From Terriglobia bacterium (GTDB lineage Bacteria; Acidobacteriota; Terriglobia; Terriglobales; Acidobacteriaceae): DNA of 64,000 bases. The DNA lies in the NCBI GenBank assembly GCA_020072585.1, contig JAIQGL010000005.1, positions 148,065-212,064 on the forward strand, given 5' to 3'. Under the pieces are notes generated by a model that searched no databases, was not told where the DNA came from, and saw only the letters and a program-made list of their open reading frames with translations. This document shows positions 46,236 through 56,580 of the stretch, in pieces. The position numbers were made by a program, and so were the translations under genes. Numbering within the stretch: the first letter of the stretch is position 1; each line of letters starts with the position of its first letter.

Positions 46236-48212
46236 GTGCAGAATATCTTGATCGCAGGGCCAGACGAACTGTTAAGCACACACCTCGCTGCTGCTTGTCT
46301 CTTATCATCCCAGGATCACATATTTTATATTTCAGGGCGTTCCAGTGCGGCACAAGAGCAAGAGATAGCACATTCAGTGCTCTGCGCGGCACGTCACTTG
46401 AATAATGCCGTCTCTATTGATAGTGGGTTAACCAGTCTGCAGTCTCGTTTGCATGTTATTCACCAGAATTCGGAGGAAAAAGAGTTAGCGTTGCCCGATG
46501 CAATCCACCAAGCCTGGTATTTTTCCGCAGCCCATCACCCAAAAGTCCAACGACGGAGACCACCCATTCTGCAATCTTTTGCCGGTCTGTTGGAAGCTGC
46601 TCGGCAAACCCGCTTCCATGAATTGAATTACGTTGGCAGCCTCTATGACGAAAGTTGGCGTAAGGCTGGCGAGGATCTTCGCAAAGAAAAGGTCCGGAAC
46701 CGGATCTTCTTAACGTCACTCATCGTCGATGAAAGCAGGCCGTTTGCAGATGCCGGATGCCATGATGCTCTTCACTTTCTTGCCGTCCTGCATCAATTAA
46801 AGGCGGAAATCCAGGAACGTTCGCCCGAGTATTTTGACTTTCAATCTCTGCGCTGCCTCGGGCCAGCCGAGGCTGGTCTGAATTTGATCCGGGCTAATGA
46901 CGCCATTGACCTGATGCTCAGGATCGCGGCGAGTGACTCGACTCTAGATCATCTGTACGAAATAGCCGGACCGGAGGACACTCCTTTCGGGGCTTTCTGT
47001 GAACGTGGGGGCGAAGCTTATGGCCTGGGTCTTCTCGCTGTGGATGACGGCGAACCATTGAATGTGATTGATCGCTTATTTGAAGCGCGTCTGTGCGGCT
47101 TTCGTGAATACCTGACGCCTGCTCACCCATTGAAATGGAGGGACAGCTATCTGGCAGCGGGTGCAGACCCTTCTGGAGCAAAGTTTGGTGAAGAAGAACA
47201 GATACATGTCTTTGAGATGATTCGGGAAAACCAAGATGCGCAGCGGGAGGCACGTCTGCAGCGTGCCGCCGCCTTGCCGCAGAGATTACAGAAGAAGACA
47301 ATCGTCAGAAATGGCTCCGAGCTGACTTATTTTGTGGGGGGAGCGGAAGGCAGCACCATTGTCTTTTTAAATGCCTTAGGGCAGGAGATGAAATACTGGG
47401 TGCGCTTGATGGAGCTTCTGATGCACGAGCACCAGGTGATCTATTGGGACCCCCGCGGCACAACTGCCCCGCCTCCACCTTTCGGGCTGGATGAACAGGT
47501 GGCCGATCTTGATGCAGTATTGCAAAACGAGCAAGTGCATGCTTGTCACCTGGTTGCCTGGTGTACGGGACCAAAGGTAGCCATGAAGTTTTCTTTGCAT
47601 CGGCCTGAGGCCGTGCTGTCAATGGTCCTGCTCAATATGACCTTTAAATGTTTTGGCAGCCCTGAAGACCTTGAAACCACCTACGAGCACAACTTCGAAC
47701 CTTTGTGCCAAATCCTCAGGGAACGCCCGGCAATGGCTGCTTCCGTCATGAAATCGCTGCAATCAAGCATGGTTGAAAACGACCCCCAGGACGTTGCGGA
47801 GTTGGACTCCGATGCAATGGCATTGAACGTTCTCTCTTCCATGAACCTTGATCTCAGGACGGACGTTCTGGCTCCATTCCGCAATGAGGCGACCATGTTG
47901 AACTATGCACAGCAGATCCTTGATTTCTGGTCGCATGACATGAGAACAATTGCGGCCCGAATCAATGTTCCCGTGCTGTTGATTGGATCGGAGTATGACA
48001 AGATTGCCTCCCCAAACACATCCCACAGCGCCATATCGTTTTTCTCAAAAGCACGCTCTTTGCAAATCCAGGGGGCAAGTCACTACTGCTTGTACGATCA
48101 TCCTGATCTGATTGCCGGCCTGATTGAAGATTTTTTCCGCGATCCGAACGACAGAAGGACTGTTTACGGCGAGGTAAGAGAAGTGCAATTGACAGAAGCA
48201 GCAACGATATGA
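46236..48212 (+). CDS. Fusion of a degenerate SDR domain and an alpha/beta-hydrolase domain
   Basis: 658 residues from GTG 46236 with AAGGAAA upstream. Residues about 1-350 have the layout of thioester-reductase/male-sterility NAD-binding domains (ILIAGPDELLSTHLAAACLL, WYFSAAHHPKVQ, ELNYVGSLYDE). The glycine-rich GxTGFLG loop has become AGPDELL, and no Tyr-x3-Lys pair is visible, so cofactor use is doubtful. Residues about 345-640 are an alpha/beta hydrolase (EMKYWVRLMELLMHEHQVIY, DPRGTT, VPVLLIGSEYDKIA, ASHYCLYDHP). Its nucleophile elbow reads AWCTGP, with Cys where Ser is usual. It precedes the NRPS by 47 bases. It may release or edit a thioester intermediate. Confidence 0.7.
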   Translation: MQNILIAGPDELLSTHLAAACLLSSQDHIFYISGRSSAAQEQEIAHSVLCAARHLNNAVSIDSGLTSLQSRLHVIHQNSEEKELALPDAIHQAWYFSAAHHPKVQRRRPPILQSFAGLLEAARQTRFHELNYVGSLYDESWRKAGEDLRKEKVRNRIFLTSLIVDESRPFADAGCHDALHFLAVLHQLKAEIQERSPEYFDFQSLRCLGPAEAGLNLIRANDAIDLMLRIAASDSTLDHLYEIAGPEDTPFGAFCERGGEAYGLGLLAVDDGEPLNVIDRLFEARLCGFREYLTPAHPLKWRDSYLAAGADPSGAKFGEEEQIHVFEMIRENQDAQREARLQRAAALPQRLQKKTIVRNGSELTYFVGGAEGSTIVFLNALGQEMKYWVRLMELLMHEHQVIYWDPRGTTAPPPPFGLDEQVADLDAVLQNEQVHACHLVAWCTGPKVAMKFSLHRPEAVLSMVLLNMTFKCFGSPEDLETTYEHNFEPLCQILRERPAMAASVMKSLQSSMVENDPQDVAELDSDAMALNVLSSMNLDLRTDVLAPFRNEATMLNYAQQILDFWSHDMRTIAARINVPVLLIGSEYDKIASPNTSHSAISFFSKARSLQIQGASHYCLYDHPDLIAGLIEDFFRDPNDRRTVYGEVREVQLTEAATI

Positions 48213-48259
48213 CCGTATGCCGGTGTAAGTCTAGAAATGGTTTCAGGGAATGAGCCAGG

Positions 48260-51200
48260 ATGACAACGTCAGGTACAGAACTCAACAGGCAGAGTGACAG
48301 TGGCAGGCAAGTCTACGTATTTTCGGCTTCTTTTGCCCAGCGCCGGCTTTGGTTTCTGTACCAGCTTGATCCTTTCAGTCCTATCTACAACATCACCGCG
48401 CCACTGGAGATCGTCGGACCACTGGATTGCGATGCGCTTCGCCGTTCATTGGATGAGATGGTGTGCCGTCACGAATCCCTCCGGACTGTGTTCTCATCTG
48501 TACGGGGAGAACCTGTCCAGGTAGTAACAGAGCCTGAACCGTTTGGACTTGAGGTAAAGGATTTAAGTTTTCTTCCCGAAATCGAACAGGAAGAAGAGAT
48601 TCGTAGCATGTCTCGGGAGGACAAGCTACAGCCATTCAACCTCAAAAAGGGCCCCCTATTCCGGGCCATGCTATTGCGCCGTGCAGAGTATCGCCACGTA
48701 CTCCTTCTTACGATGCACCATATAATCTCCGACGGCTGGTCTCTGGGTGTATTGCTGCAGGAGATATCAACGCTGTATGAGGCATTCGAGAAAGGACGCC
48801 CGTCTCCTTTGCCTGAACTGCCAATCCAGTATGCTGACTTCAGCGAATGGCAACGCAACTGGCTAACCGGAGACATTCTTGAAGCACAATTGTCTTATTG
48901 GAAAAAACAGCTTTCTGGAGCGCCACCCGCTTTGGAACTTCGCACTGATCGGCCCAGACCCGCCGTTGCGAGCCACCGTGGAGCACAACATCCAATTGGG
49001 GTATCGGGACAGACGGTAAAGGCGCTGCGCCATCTCGCGCGGCAACACGGCGCGACCTTGTACATGGTTCTTGCTGCCGTGTTCAATGTGCTGCTGTACC
49101 GCTATTCAGGACAGGCGGACATCTTGATTGGTACTCCCATCGCAGGCCGTACCCGTCAGGAACTGGAATATCTAATTGGTTTTTTTGTAAACACACTGAT
49201 CATAAGGACGAACGTTTCCAGCGCCTCGAGTTTTACTGAATTACTGGAGCAGGTTCGGGAAACCACTCTGGGAGCGTATGCCCACCAGGATGTTCCTTTC
49301 GAAAAACTGGTCGAGGTGCTTTCGCCGCAGCGCGATCTGAGCCGTACCCCGCTTTTTCAGGTGATGTTTGTTCTGCAAAACAATGTACTGCCTGAACTCC
49401 GCCTGGGAGCAGCACTGCTGCGCCCCCTGGAAGCAGCAGGCGAGACTTCAAAATTTGAACTTACGCTTTCGCTGAACGAAGGTGATGAGTCCATCTGGGG
49501 GCACATTGAATACAACGCGGATCTTTTCGAGCCATCCACAATCTCCCGGATGGCCGGGCAGTTTGAAAGGCTGCTCACAAGCGCTCTTAGTACACCACAG
49601 CAGGCGGTATCATTGTTGCCTCTGCTGACGGATGTGGATGTTGGGCAGCTACTGCATGAATGGAGCGGTAGAGGTCACGCTCACCCTCTGACAAAATGTG
49701 TCCACGAACTTTTTGAAGAGCATGCAGCAAACCATCCGGACCAGGTAGCGGTGGCAGGAGAAAATGGGGCCTTAACGTACGGCGAGTTAAATCGCCGGGC
49801 AAACCAGTTGGCGCGTCACTTGAGGTCTCTCAACGTGAAGGCTGAAACCTCGGTCGCAATCTTTCTGGAGCCCTCCATAGAAATGATGATCGCCTTGCTC
49901 GGCATTTTAAAGGCCGGCGGCAGTTATGTACCACTTGACCCGACATTCCCTAAAGATCGTATACGCTATATCCTTGAAGACTCCGGGGCCTCCGTATTGC
50001 TGACCATGACGGCCATGCAAGATCAGCTTTCCGCGTCGAGCATCTGCATTTTTTTTATGGATGAGTGTGGCCAGACACTGTCACCCTATGCAACACACAA
50101 CCTTCCCAGCAGCGCATTGTTGGAGAACAGGGTCTATACCATTTACACTTCGGGCTCTACCGGGCGTCCAAAGGGAGTGGAAGTTGAGCAGCGGCAGATA
50201 CTGAACTATGTAAACAGCATCGTTCAGAGGTTTGCCCTTATGCCCGGAGCAAACTACGCGATGCTTCAGCCGTTGGCGGTAGACTCGAGCAATACCGTTC
50301 TCTTCCCTTCCCTCTGTGCGGGCGGCACACTCCACGTAATGCCACGTGAACGTGCAACTGATCCTGACACCGTTAACCATTACTTTCGCAATCACCGCAT
50401 TGACCTGCTTAAGATTGCGCCTTCCCATCTGGCCGCCATGCTGGAAGCTCAGCCTTCGCGGGATTTGCTGCCTCAATCCGTGCTGGCGCTGGGCGGCGAG
50501 GCGTCAAATTGGCTTTGGCTACAGAATACGGTGCTACCTCTGGCGGGGTCAGCCTGCAAGACATTTATTCATTATGGCCCGACTGAAACAACCGTTGGCA
50601 TGCTGACTTATAAGGTGGATGGCGACTCTACTCTCAATGTGAGGTCCGCACCGCTAGGCCAACCTCTTGCGCATGCCAAGGTGTATTTGCTGGATGACGG
50701 AATGTTGCCTGTTCCAACGGGCGTCGCCGGAGAAATATATATTGGGGGGCACTGCGTTGCCCGCGGTTATTTCAAGCAGCCCGGCCTGACCGCAGACCGT
50801 TTCATACCTGACCCATTCGCGCAGATTCCGGGCGCGCGGTTATACAAAACCGGCGATCTGGGCCGATGGCTGCCGGGCGGTGATATCGAATTCCTAGGAC
50901 GAAACGACCATCAGGTCAAGGTGCGGGGCTTCCGCATCGAACTGGGAGAAATTGAAGCAGCTCTCCGCGACCATCCCCATGTGGAGAGAGCGGTTGCAAT
51001 TGCCTCTGAGGATGGGACCGGAGGAAAACAACTGGTAGCGTATGTGGTGCCCAAGCGCGCGGATTTAGACAAGAATTGGACAAGCACGACAAATCATCTA
51101 ACCGCGGACAGCATGCCCAGTCTGCTGCGTGGTTTTTTAAAAGAGCGTCTGCCCGACTACATGATGCCTGCCGGCATTGTTGTATTGGACAAAATGCCAT

Positions 51201-52333
51201 TGAGTCCTCAAGGGAAGGTGGATTTCAGGAGCTTGCCCCAGCCCTCAAAACAATCGAGAGTCAACAGCAATGGCCTGGTCAGGCCGCGTAACCCGATAGA
51301 AGCTCACCTGGCGGACATCTGGGAAGAGGTGTTAAACACACCTGTAGGTGTAACAGATGATTTTTTCCAGGTTGGGGGCCATTCTTTATCAGCTCTGCGC
51401 ATGATGGCGTTGGTGCGCAAGCGATTTCATCGCACGCTACCCTTGGCCAGCCTATTCCGCAACCCTACAATCGGCTATCTGGCCAAATTACTCTCTGATG
51501 CTCCGGAGAACGATTCATCTCCTATTCTGGTGGAGATTCAGCCGCATGGAACGGGTACTCCTTTTTTCTGTGTGCATCCCATCGGCGGAGGGGTGCTCTG
51601 CTATTGGGATTTGGCCAAAGCGCTGGGAAGCGAACGGCCTGTTTTTGGACTTCAATCGCCCCCTTCAGGGTCGGCATCTCTCAACACAATTGAAGAAATT
51701 GCATCCTTATATATAAAGGATATAAAACGAGTTCAGGAAACCGGCCCCTACCTACTGGGCGGCTGGTCCATGGGTGGTTTAATCGCCTATGAAATCGCGC
51801 AGCAACTTGGCAACGGCGGAGACGCGGTAAGCCTTCTTGCCCTTTTTGATACTTATCCTCCCTCCAAAAACAGCTCTATGCAGGTTCGCAATGACCTTCC
51901 GATCCTTGCCAGGTTTGGAGCTGACATGATGCGTCTGGCCGGCAAACACGCCTCCGGAATGCGGGACCAGTTCCTGAGCCTGGCTCCCCTGGAGCAACGG
52001 CAGCTGGTTTTCGAAACCCTTAAGAGCGAAGGCATTCTGGCTCTGGAAGAGGAAATGGATGAACTTCTGCACATATTCACGCGCCACGCCACAGCTCTGG
52101 AGAAATATTGTCTGCGGCAGGCAAAACAGCCTGTCACGCTGTTTTCCTCCGCTGAAGGACAGCCACAGATTTTGAATGAGACATGGAAGGTTTGGACGCC
52201 AGCGGGCCTTAACGCGATAGAAGTTCCCGGTGATCATTACAGCATGATCAAAAGCCCGAATGCGGAGAAGCTTGCAGCGTTACTCAATGATATGCTCGGC
52301 ACAAGACATCAGAAAGCAAGCGTAGGCATGTAG
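48260..52333 (+). CDS. Non-ribosomal peptide synthetase, complete C-A-T-TE module
   Basis: 1357 residues. Condensation domain about 20-450 with the intact active site MHHIISDGW (H153, H154, D158). Adenylation domain about 490-990 with YTSGSTGRPKGVEV, YGPTETTVG, YKTGDLGRWLPGGDIEFLGR, QVKVRGFRIELGEIE and SPQGKVDFR. Carrier domain about 1010-1080 with GGHSLSA (Ser1042). Terminal thioesterase about 1100-1350 with GWSMGG (Ser1170) and GDHYSM. It adds one residue and releases the chain by hydrolysis or cyclisation. The specificity pocket begins with Asp (AVDSSNT), but I could not match it to a known substrate. It lies in a six-gene run with the tailoring enzymes downstream. Confidence 0.95.
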   Translation: MTTSGTELNRQSDSGRQVYVFSASFAQRRLWFLYQLDPFSPIYNITAPLEIVGPLDCDALRRSLDEMVCRHESLRTVFSSVRGEPVQVVTEPEPFGLEVKDLSFLPEIEQEEEIRSMSREDKLQPFNLKKGPLFRAMLLRRAEYRHVLLLTMHHIISDGWSLGVLLQEISTLYEAFEKGRPSPLPELPIQYADFSEWQRNWLTGDILEAQLSYWKKQLSGAPPALELRTDRPRPAVASHRGAQHPIGVSGQTVKALRHLARQHGATLYMVLAAVFNVLLYRYSGQADILIGTPIAGRTRQELEYLIGFFVNTLIIRTNVSSASSFTELLEQVRETTLGAYAHQDVPFEKLVEVLSPQRDLSRTPLFQVMFVLQNNVLPELRLGAALLRPLEAAGETSKFELTLSLNEGDESIWGHIEYNADLFEPSTISRMAGQFERLLTSALSTPQQAVSLLPLLTDVDVGQLLHEWSGRGHAHPLTKCVHELFEEHAANHPDQVAVAGENGALTYGELNRRANQLARHLRSLNVKAETSVAIFLEPSIEMMIALLGILKAGGSYVPLDPTFPKDRIRYILEDSGASVLLTMTAMQDQLSASSICIFFMDECGQTLSPYATHNLPSSALLENRVYTIYTSGSTGRPKGVEVEQRQILNYVNSIVQRFALMPGANYAMLQPLAVDSSNTVLFPSLCAGGTLHVMPRERATDPDTVNHYFRNHRIDLLKIAPSHLAAMLEAQPSRDLLPQSVLALGGEASNWLWLQNTVLPLAGSACKTFIHYGPTETTVGMLTYKVDGDSTLNVRSAPLGQPLAHAKVYLLDDGMLPVPTGVAGEIYIGGHCVARGYFKQPGLTADRFIPDPFAQIPGARLYKTGDLGRWLPGGDIEFLGRNDHQVKVRGFRIELGEIEAALRDHPHVERAVAIASEDGTGGKQLVAYVVPKRADLDKNWTSTTNHLTADSMPSLLRGFLKERLPDYMMPAGIVVLDKMPLSPQGKVDFRSLPQPSKQSRVNSNGLVRPRNPIEAHLADIWEEVLNTPVGVTDDFFQVGGHSLSALRMMALVRKRFHRTLPLASLFRNPTIGYLAKLLSDAPENDSSPILVEIQPHGTGTPFFCVHPIGGGVLCYWDLAKALGSERPVFGLQSPPSGSASLNTIEEIASLYIKDIKRVQETGPYLLGGWSMGGLIAYEIAQQLGNGGDAVSLLALFDTYPPSKNSSMQVRNDLPILARFGADMMRLAGKHASGMRDQFLSLAPLEQRQLVFETLKSEGILALEEEMDELLHIFTRHATALEKYCLRQAKQPVTLFSSAEGQPQILNETWKVWTPAGLNAIEVPGDHYSMIKSPNAEKLAALLNDMLGTRHQKASVGM

Positions 52334-52346
52334 GTTGGAGACACAC

Positions 52347-53501
52347 ATGAAGATCGATCAGGTTTTGCTGACTCAAATTCGCAACTATCTGGATGAAATG
52401 ATGTACGCTCTGGTAGATCTGCGAATGTCGTTTGAACTGGGACCAAGTCCCACGGGCTTTCCGCGGTTCCAGCAGCTTCAGCAGATTATCCACCGGCTAG
52501 ACCCTGCCCATCAGGTGCTGTTCCGCCTTTTTCGCCTGGGTGAGGCGGTGGATGGTACGTCCGTCCGCAATTCGATTCCAGAGAAAGTCCTGGAGTCCAT
52601 GCTTGCTGTGGGAATATTGCAGAAACTTGGCAATGGCGAGTTGCGTACGCCGAGCCTGCTGATCGTCCCTGTGGACGGATTGTTGCTCTTTGTGGGAATT
52701 CCTCAGTCATACCCAACTGCGACCCAACCTTGTAATACCTGGTTTGACTTGTCCTCCTATGTAGTGGCCCGGGCACTTCCTGGATCTTTAGCGAAGCAGA
52801 GGGTCCTGGACGTTTGTTCCGGGAGCGGACTTCAGTCACTTTTCTGTGCCGCCCGCGGAGCCACTAGCGTTGTGGGGCTGGAACTGAATCAAGAAGCAGT
52901 ATCGACGGCCCAAGCGAACGCGATCTTGAATGGTCTTGAACAAAATGTGGAATTTCGGCAGTCAGATAAACTGGCGGCATTGCGGAACGATGAGATCTTT
53001 GATTTCATCGTGTGCAACACCCCCTACGCTCCCGTAATCAACGGAAGTCGGGCCCCCTCGACCCTTGAAGAGATTGGAAATAGTGTGCTGCTCGAAATAC
53101 TTCCCGGGTTGGTCTCTCATTTGTCGCAAAATGGTCATGGAATACTTGCAAGCTGGCGCGCCATTGGAAGTCAAACGTCAACGTACCAAATGGAATTTGT
53201 AGCTGCGAAACTTGAGAACGCGGGATGTTCGACTTTCACTTTCATAGACCAGGCTCCGGACAATGCAGAGAGCGTCCTGCGAATTTTACAAACAGACCTG
53301 GAGCAGCGCGCCCGAATGCAGCCATTTCAAGCGGCCGAAATGACCCGCGGCGTAAAAGACCTGCTTCAAAATTCAGCGCATAAAATGGATGGCTTCTATA
53401 ACCAGCTCATCTATTTCCGTAAAGGAAAGCTCGCCTCCGCAAATGCCCAGCGGGCGGTTTGCGGGTTAGCAGCTCCAGTCCGGGTTGGAGTAGCGTCGTG
53501 A
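52347..53501 (+). CDS. SAM-dependent methyltransferase (HemK/PrmC-like class I fold)
   Basis: 384 residues from ATG 52347 (TTGGAGA upstream); a TTG 12 bases earlier is possible. The N-terminal 140 residues form a helical and winged domain. The Rossmann core has motif I VLDVCSGSGLQSLFCAARGA, acidic GLELNQEAV, and FDFIVCNTPYAP, an NPPY-like motif used by N- and Gln-methyltransferases. The target may be nitrogen on the peptide or precursor. Its last codons overlap the next gene by four bases (GTGA), so the two products are made together. Confidence 0.85.
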   Translation: MKIDQVLLTQIRNYLDEMMYALVDLRMSFELGPSPTGFPRFQQLQQIIHRLDPAHQVLFRLFRLGEAVDGTSVRNSIPEKVLESMLAVGILQKLGNGELRTPSLLIVPVDGLLLFVGIPQSYPTATQPCNTWFDLSSYVVARALPGSLAKQRVLDVCSGSGLQSLFCAARGATSVVGLELNQEAVSTAQANAILNGLEQNVEFRQSDKLAALRNDEIFDFIVCNTPYAPVINGSRAPSTLEEIGNSVLLEILPGLVSHLSQNGHGILASWRAIGSQTSTYQMEFVAAKLENAGCSTFTFIDQAPDNAESVLRILQTDLEQRARMQPFQAAEMTRGVKDLLQNSAHKMDGFYNQLIYFRKGKLASANAQRAVCGLAAPVRVGVAS

Positions 53502-54973
53502 AGACTGAGGAACTCACACTCGATCCAGCAAACTGGGAAGACTTTCGTAGTCTGGCGCACCAGATGACTGACGATATCCTCGATTATTTGTCCACGCTTC
53601 GGTCAAGGCCAGCGTGGCAACCCATGCCGGAAGGGGTCCGTGCGAGATTACAAACTGAGCCGGTACCCTTTGTTGGCCAGGGCGAACAGGCGGCCTATCG
53701 TGCTTTTGTGGAAGACGTGCTGCCATATCCGAATGGCAACATTCATCCCCGATTCTTCGGTTGGGTACAGGGTAACGGAACGCCTCTTGGAATGATGGCA
53801 GACATGCTGGGTGCAGCTATTAATCCCCACATGGCCGGATTCAATCAGGCTCCTGCTTTAGTTGAAGCGCAGGTCATTCGCTGGTTTACCCAGCTTATGG
53901 GTTTTCCCGAGTCGGCAAGCGGCGTGCTTGCGCTGGGCGGCTCAATGGCAAATGTGTTGGGTCTGGCGATTGCAAGAAATGCACACGCAGGTTTTGATAT
54001 CAGGGCGGAAGGTCTTCTCCAGAGCAAATCCCGTTTGATGGTTTACACCTCCACGGAAACACACCGCTGGATTGTGAAAGGGATGGAGTTTCTTGGCCTT
54101 GGCCGGAATTCACTCAGACGAATTCCGGTCCAGCCTGATTTTCAAGTCGACATCAAACTCTTGCGCGAAGCAATCCGCCAGGACCGGCGGGATGGACATC
54201 TACCTATTTGCGTCGTGGGTAATGCCGGCACGGTCAATACGGCCGCAACTGACAATCTGCAGGAACTCGCTGCCCTGTGTCGCGAAGAAAAACTCTGGTT
54301 TCATGTGGACGGGGCTTTTGGTGCGCTGGCTCGCCTTAGCGATCGCCTTCGTCCGATAGTGGCAGGAATCGAAGAAGCTGATTCTATGGCCTTTGACTTC
54401 CATAAATGGATGTATCAGCCGTTTGACGTCGCATGTCTCCTGGTTCGGGACAGGAAAATCCATGAAGCATCTTTTTCCAATCCAGCAAGCTATCTTGCAT
54501 CCATGAGCCGCGGGGTGATAGCCGGCGGACTACCGTTTGCCGAGCTGAGCATGGACCTGACCCGAAATTTTCGCGCTCTGAAGGTATGGATGGGCATGAA
54601 GGCCCACGGTGTAGACATGTTCGCAAAGCTGATAGAACAGAACGTGGACCAGGCCCAGCGGCTGGCGCAGTGCGTGAGAGAACATCCGGAACTGGAGCTT
54701 CTGGCGCCTGCACCGCTCAACATTGTGTGCTTCCGGTTCGCACCCGCCGGCGTGGAGGAAGACCAGCTGAATTCCCTGAACGAGGAAATATTGCTCCAGC
54801 TCCAGGAATCAGGAATTGCTGTTCCGTCGAGCACCGTTATCCAGGGACGATTCGCTATCCGGTGCGCAATTGTGAACCACCGCAGCCGATGGGAGGACTT
54901 TGAGATCTTAATCGCAGCAGTGGTTCGACTTGGCAATGAACTTTTGATTCAAGCCGCCAGGACCACGGCGTGA
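53498..54973 (+). CDS. PLP-dependent group II amino-acid decarboxylase
   Basis: 491 residues from GTG 53498, overlapping the previous stop, with GGAG upstream. Features: HPRFFGWVQGNGTPLGMMAD, the substrate-binding region GGSMANVLGLAIAR, VGNAGTVNTAATDNL, the Asp under the pyridine ring in WFHVDGAFGA, and the Schiff-base lysine in FDFHKWMYQP. It resembles glutamate, aromatic L-amino-acid and diaminobutyrate decarboxylases. It would turn an amino acid into an amine building block or end group. The substrate cannot be read from the sequence alone. Confidence 0.92.
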   Translation: MKTEELTLDPANWEDFRSLAHQMTDDILDYLSTLRSRPAWQPMPEGVRARLQTEPVPFVGQGEQAAYRAFVEDVLPYPNGNIHPRFFGWVQGNGTPLGMMADMLGAAINPHMAGFNQAPALVEAQVIRWFTQLMGFPESASGVLALGGSMANVLGLAIARNAHAGFDIRAEGLLQSKSRLMVYTSTETHRWIVKGMEFLGLGRNSLRRIPVQPDFQVDIKLLREAIRQDRRDGHLPICVVGNAGTVNTAATDNLQELAALCREEKLWFHVDGAFGALARLSDRLRPIVAGIEEADSMAFDFHKWMYQPFDVACLLVRDRKIHEASFSNPASYLASMSRGVIAGGLPFAELSMDLTRNFRALKVWMGMKAHGVDMFAKLIEQNVDQAQRLAQCVREHPELELLAPAPLNIVCFRFAPAGVEEDQLNSLNEEILLQLQESGIAVPSSTVIQGRFAIRCAIVNHRSRWEDFEILIAAVVRLGNELLIQAARTTA

Positions 54974-54984
54974 GGAATAAACGC

Positions 54985-56580
54985 ATGGACTTAAGAAATC
55001 TAGTGGCGCACGTCGCAAAGGAGCAGCACCAGAGCAAGATCTTCACCTTCGAAAAAGGCAATGTTGTTGCCCGCACGCATGTTGATGTGGTGTCTGACAT
55101 ACAAGCAACCTGTGCGGCACTCACTGCCTGGGGAGTTAAACAAGGGTCCCGTGTGGGATTGCGGGCGCCCAACAGCTACAACTGGATGATCTACGATCTG
55201 GCCCTGATTGAGCTGAGAGCAATCTCAGTAGCTTTGACTGATGATTTCATTAATACACCAACAGAAGAGCTGTTCCAGAAATATTCCTTATCATTGCTCG
55301 TCAGTTCTGAAGCAGAGCGTCCGCCCGCACAGGAGCAACGCTTCCCAATCGCTTATATCGACGGCGGCAACAATAAGTCCGCTGCCATCCCGCCGCAGCA
55401 ACAAGTCTCCGATGACAATTTTGACAGGATTGGACTGATCTTTACATCAGGATCAACCGGAGGACTAAAAGGCATTTTGCTTAACCGTCAGGGCCTTGAA
55501 ACAAGCGTGGATTCTTTTACTCAGGCGGTAAATCCCACAAACAATGATTGCCTGCTTCTCTTCCTGCCGATGTCCAATCTGCAACAAAGGCTGATGTACT
55601 ATTCCGCGCTGTGGTACGGCTTTGATTTGGCCATTACCGATCCGTCAAGGCTCTTTCATGCGCTCAAGGAATTCCGCCCAACCATCCTGATCGCGCCGCC
55701 CACACTTTATGAGGCCTTTGAAACTCGCTTCCACAACCTGCCTCCGTGGAAACGCACGGCAGCAAAGATCGTTGGAACAATGGCGCTCGCCATACCTTTT
55801 CCGGCAGGGCGCAAAAAACTGGGAGCTACTCTCTTTAAGGATGCCCATGAGGCGCTGGGTGGCCGGATGCGCTTCATGATTACCGGCATGGCTCCCATCA
55901 AGGAATCCACTCTCAAACTATTCTCCCTTATGCAGCTGCCATTGTATGAAACCTACGGCCTTATCGAGTTCGGTTCTGTTGCTCTCAATACTCCAGGATC
56001 AACTAAGCTCGGCTCAGTCGGAAGATTGCTTCCTGGTGTGAAAGTCGATTTCGCCGATGATGGAGAAATCATCGCAAGCATAGAGCAGCCGCAGGCAATT
56101 GGATATTTTCAGTGTGGCGAGGGCGAGGCGGAGAGGACCTTTATCGACAAAGGGCGTATCGCTACCGGAGACATTGGCCGCTTCGATGAGGAAGGCTTCT
56201 TATATCTGGTTGGACGAAAAAAAGAAATCATCATCACCGCTGGTGGTGAGAAAGTCCACCCGGAGGTATTGGAAGCGAAGATCAATGCCTCATCGGACGT
56301 GGCAAGGTCAGTCGTTTTCCGGGAACCTGACACGCCATTTCTCACTGCCGTAGTCCTGCCCAATGATCCGAATGACAGCGGAGCGAAGGCACGCATTGAG
56401 CAATTCGTTGAAGGTGTCCAGAATCACCGTGATTCCATTGGGAGAATCGTCTTCACGGACGTGGCATTTACACGTGAGAATGGATTTTTGCGCCCCAACC
56501 TAAAGCTGGACCGCAAGAATATTGCTCAGTATTTTCAAGCTCAAACCAGTTCAGGCAAAGGAGCGAGTAATGGACGTTGA
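54985..56580 (+). CDS. AMP-forming acyl-activating enzyme (fatty-acid-CoA/ACP ligase like)
   Basis: 531 residues from ATG 54985 (GAGGAA 8 bases upstream); GTG 54970 overlapping the previous stop is the alternative. Motifs: IFTSGSTGGLKGILLNR (P-loop), YETYGLIEFGSVALN, ATGDIGRFDEEGFLYLVGRKKEIIITAGGEKVHPE, and a C-terminal Lys in RPNLKLDRKNI. These are typical of long-chain acyl ligases rather than NRPS adenylation domains. The carrier-protein gene overlaps its 3' end, so it probably charges that protein with an acyl or aryl acid, by acyl-adenylate transfer. Confidence 0.88.
   Translation: MDLRNLVAHVAKEQHQSKIFTFEKGNVVARTHVDVVSDIQATCAALTAWGVKQGSRVGLRAPNSYNWMIYDLALIELRAISVALTDDFINTPTEELFQKYSLSLLVSSEAERPPAQEQRFPIAYIDGGNNKSAAIPPQQQVSDDNFDRIGLIFTSGSTGGLKGILLNRQGLETSVDSFTQAVNPTNNDCLLLFLPMSNLQQRLMYYSALWYGFDLAITDPSRLFHALKEFRPTILIAPPTLYEAFETRFHNLPPWKRTAAKIVGTMALAIPFPAGRKKLGATLFKDAHEALGGRMRFMITGMAPIKESTLKLFSLMQLPLYETYGLIEFGSVALNTPGSTKLGSVGRLLPGVKVDFADDGEIIASIEQPQAIGYFQCGEGEAERTFIDKGRIATGDIGRFDEEGFLYLVGRKKEIIITAGGEKVHPEVLEAKINASSDVARSVVFREPDTPFLTAVVLPNDPNDSGAKARIEQFVEGVQNHRDSIGRIVFTDVAFTRENGFLRPNLKLDRKNIAQYFQAQTSSGKGASNGR

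Noticed and set aside
49700..51250. Predicting the amino acid used by the C-A-T-TE adenylation domain
   Set aside because: Pocket residues I could align (starting D-S) do not match a code I know; a guess would not be supported.
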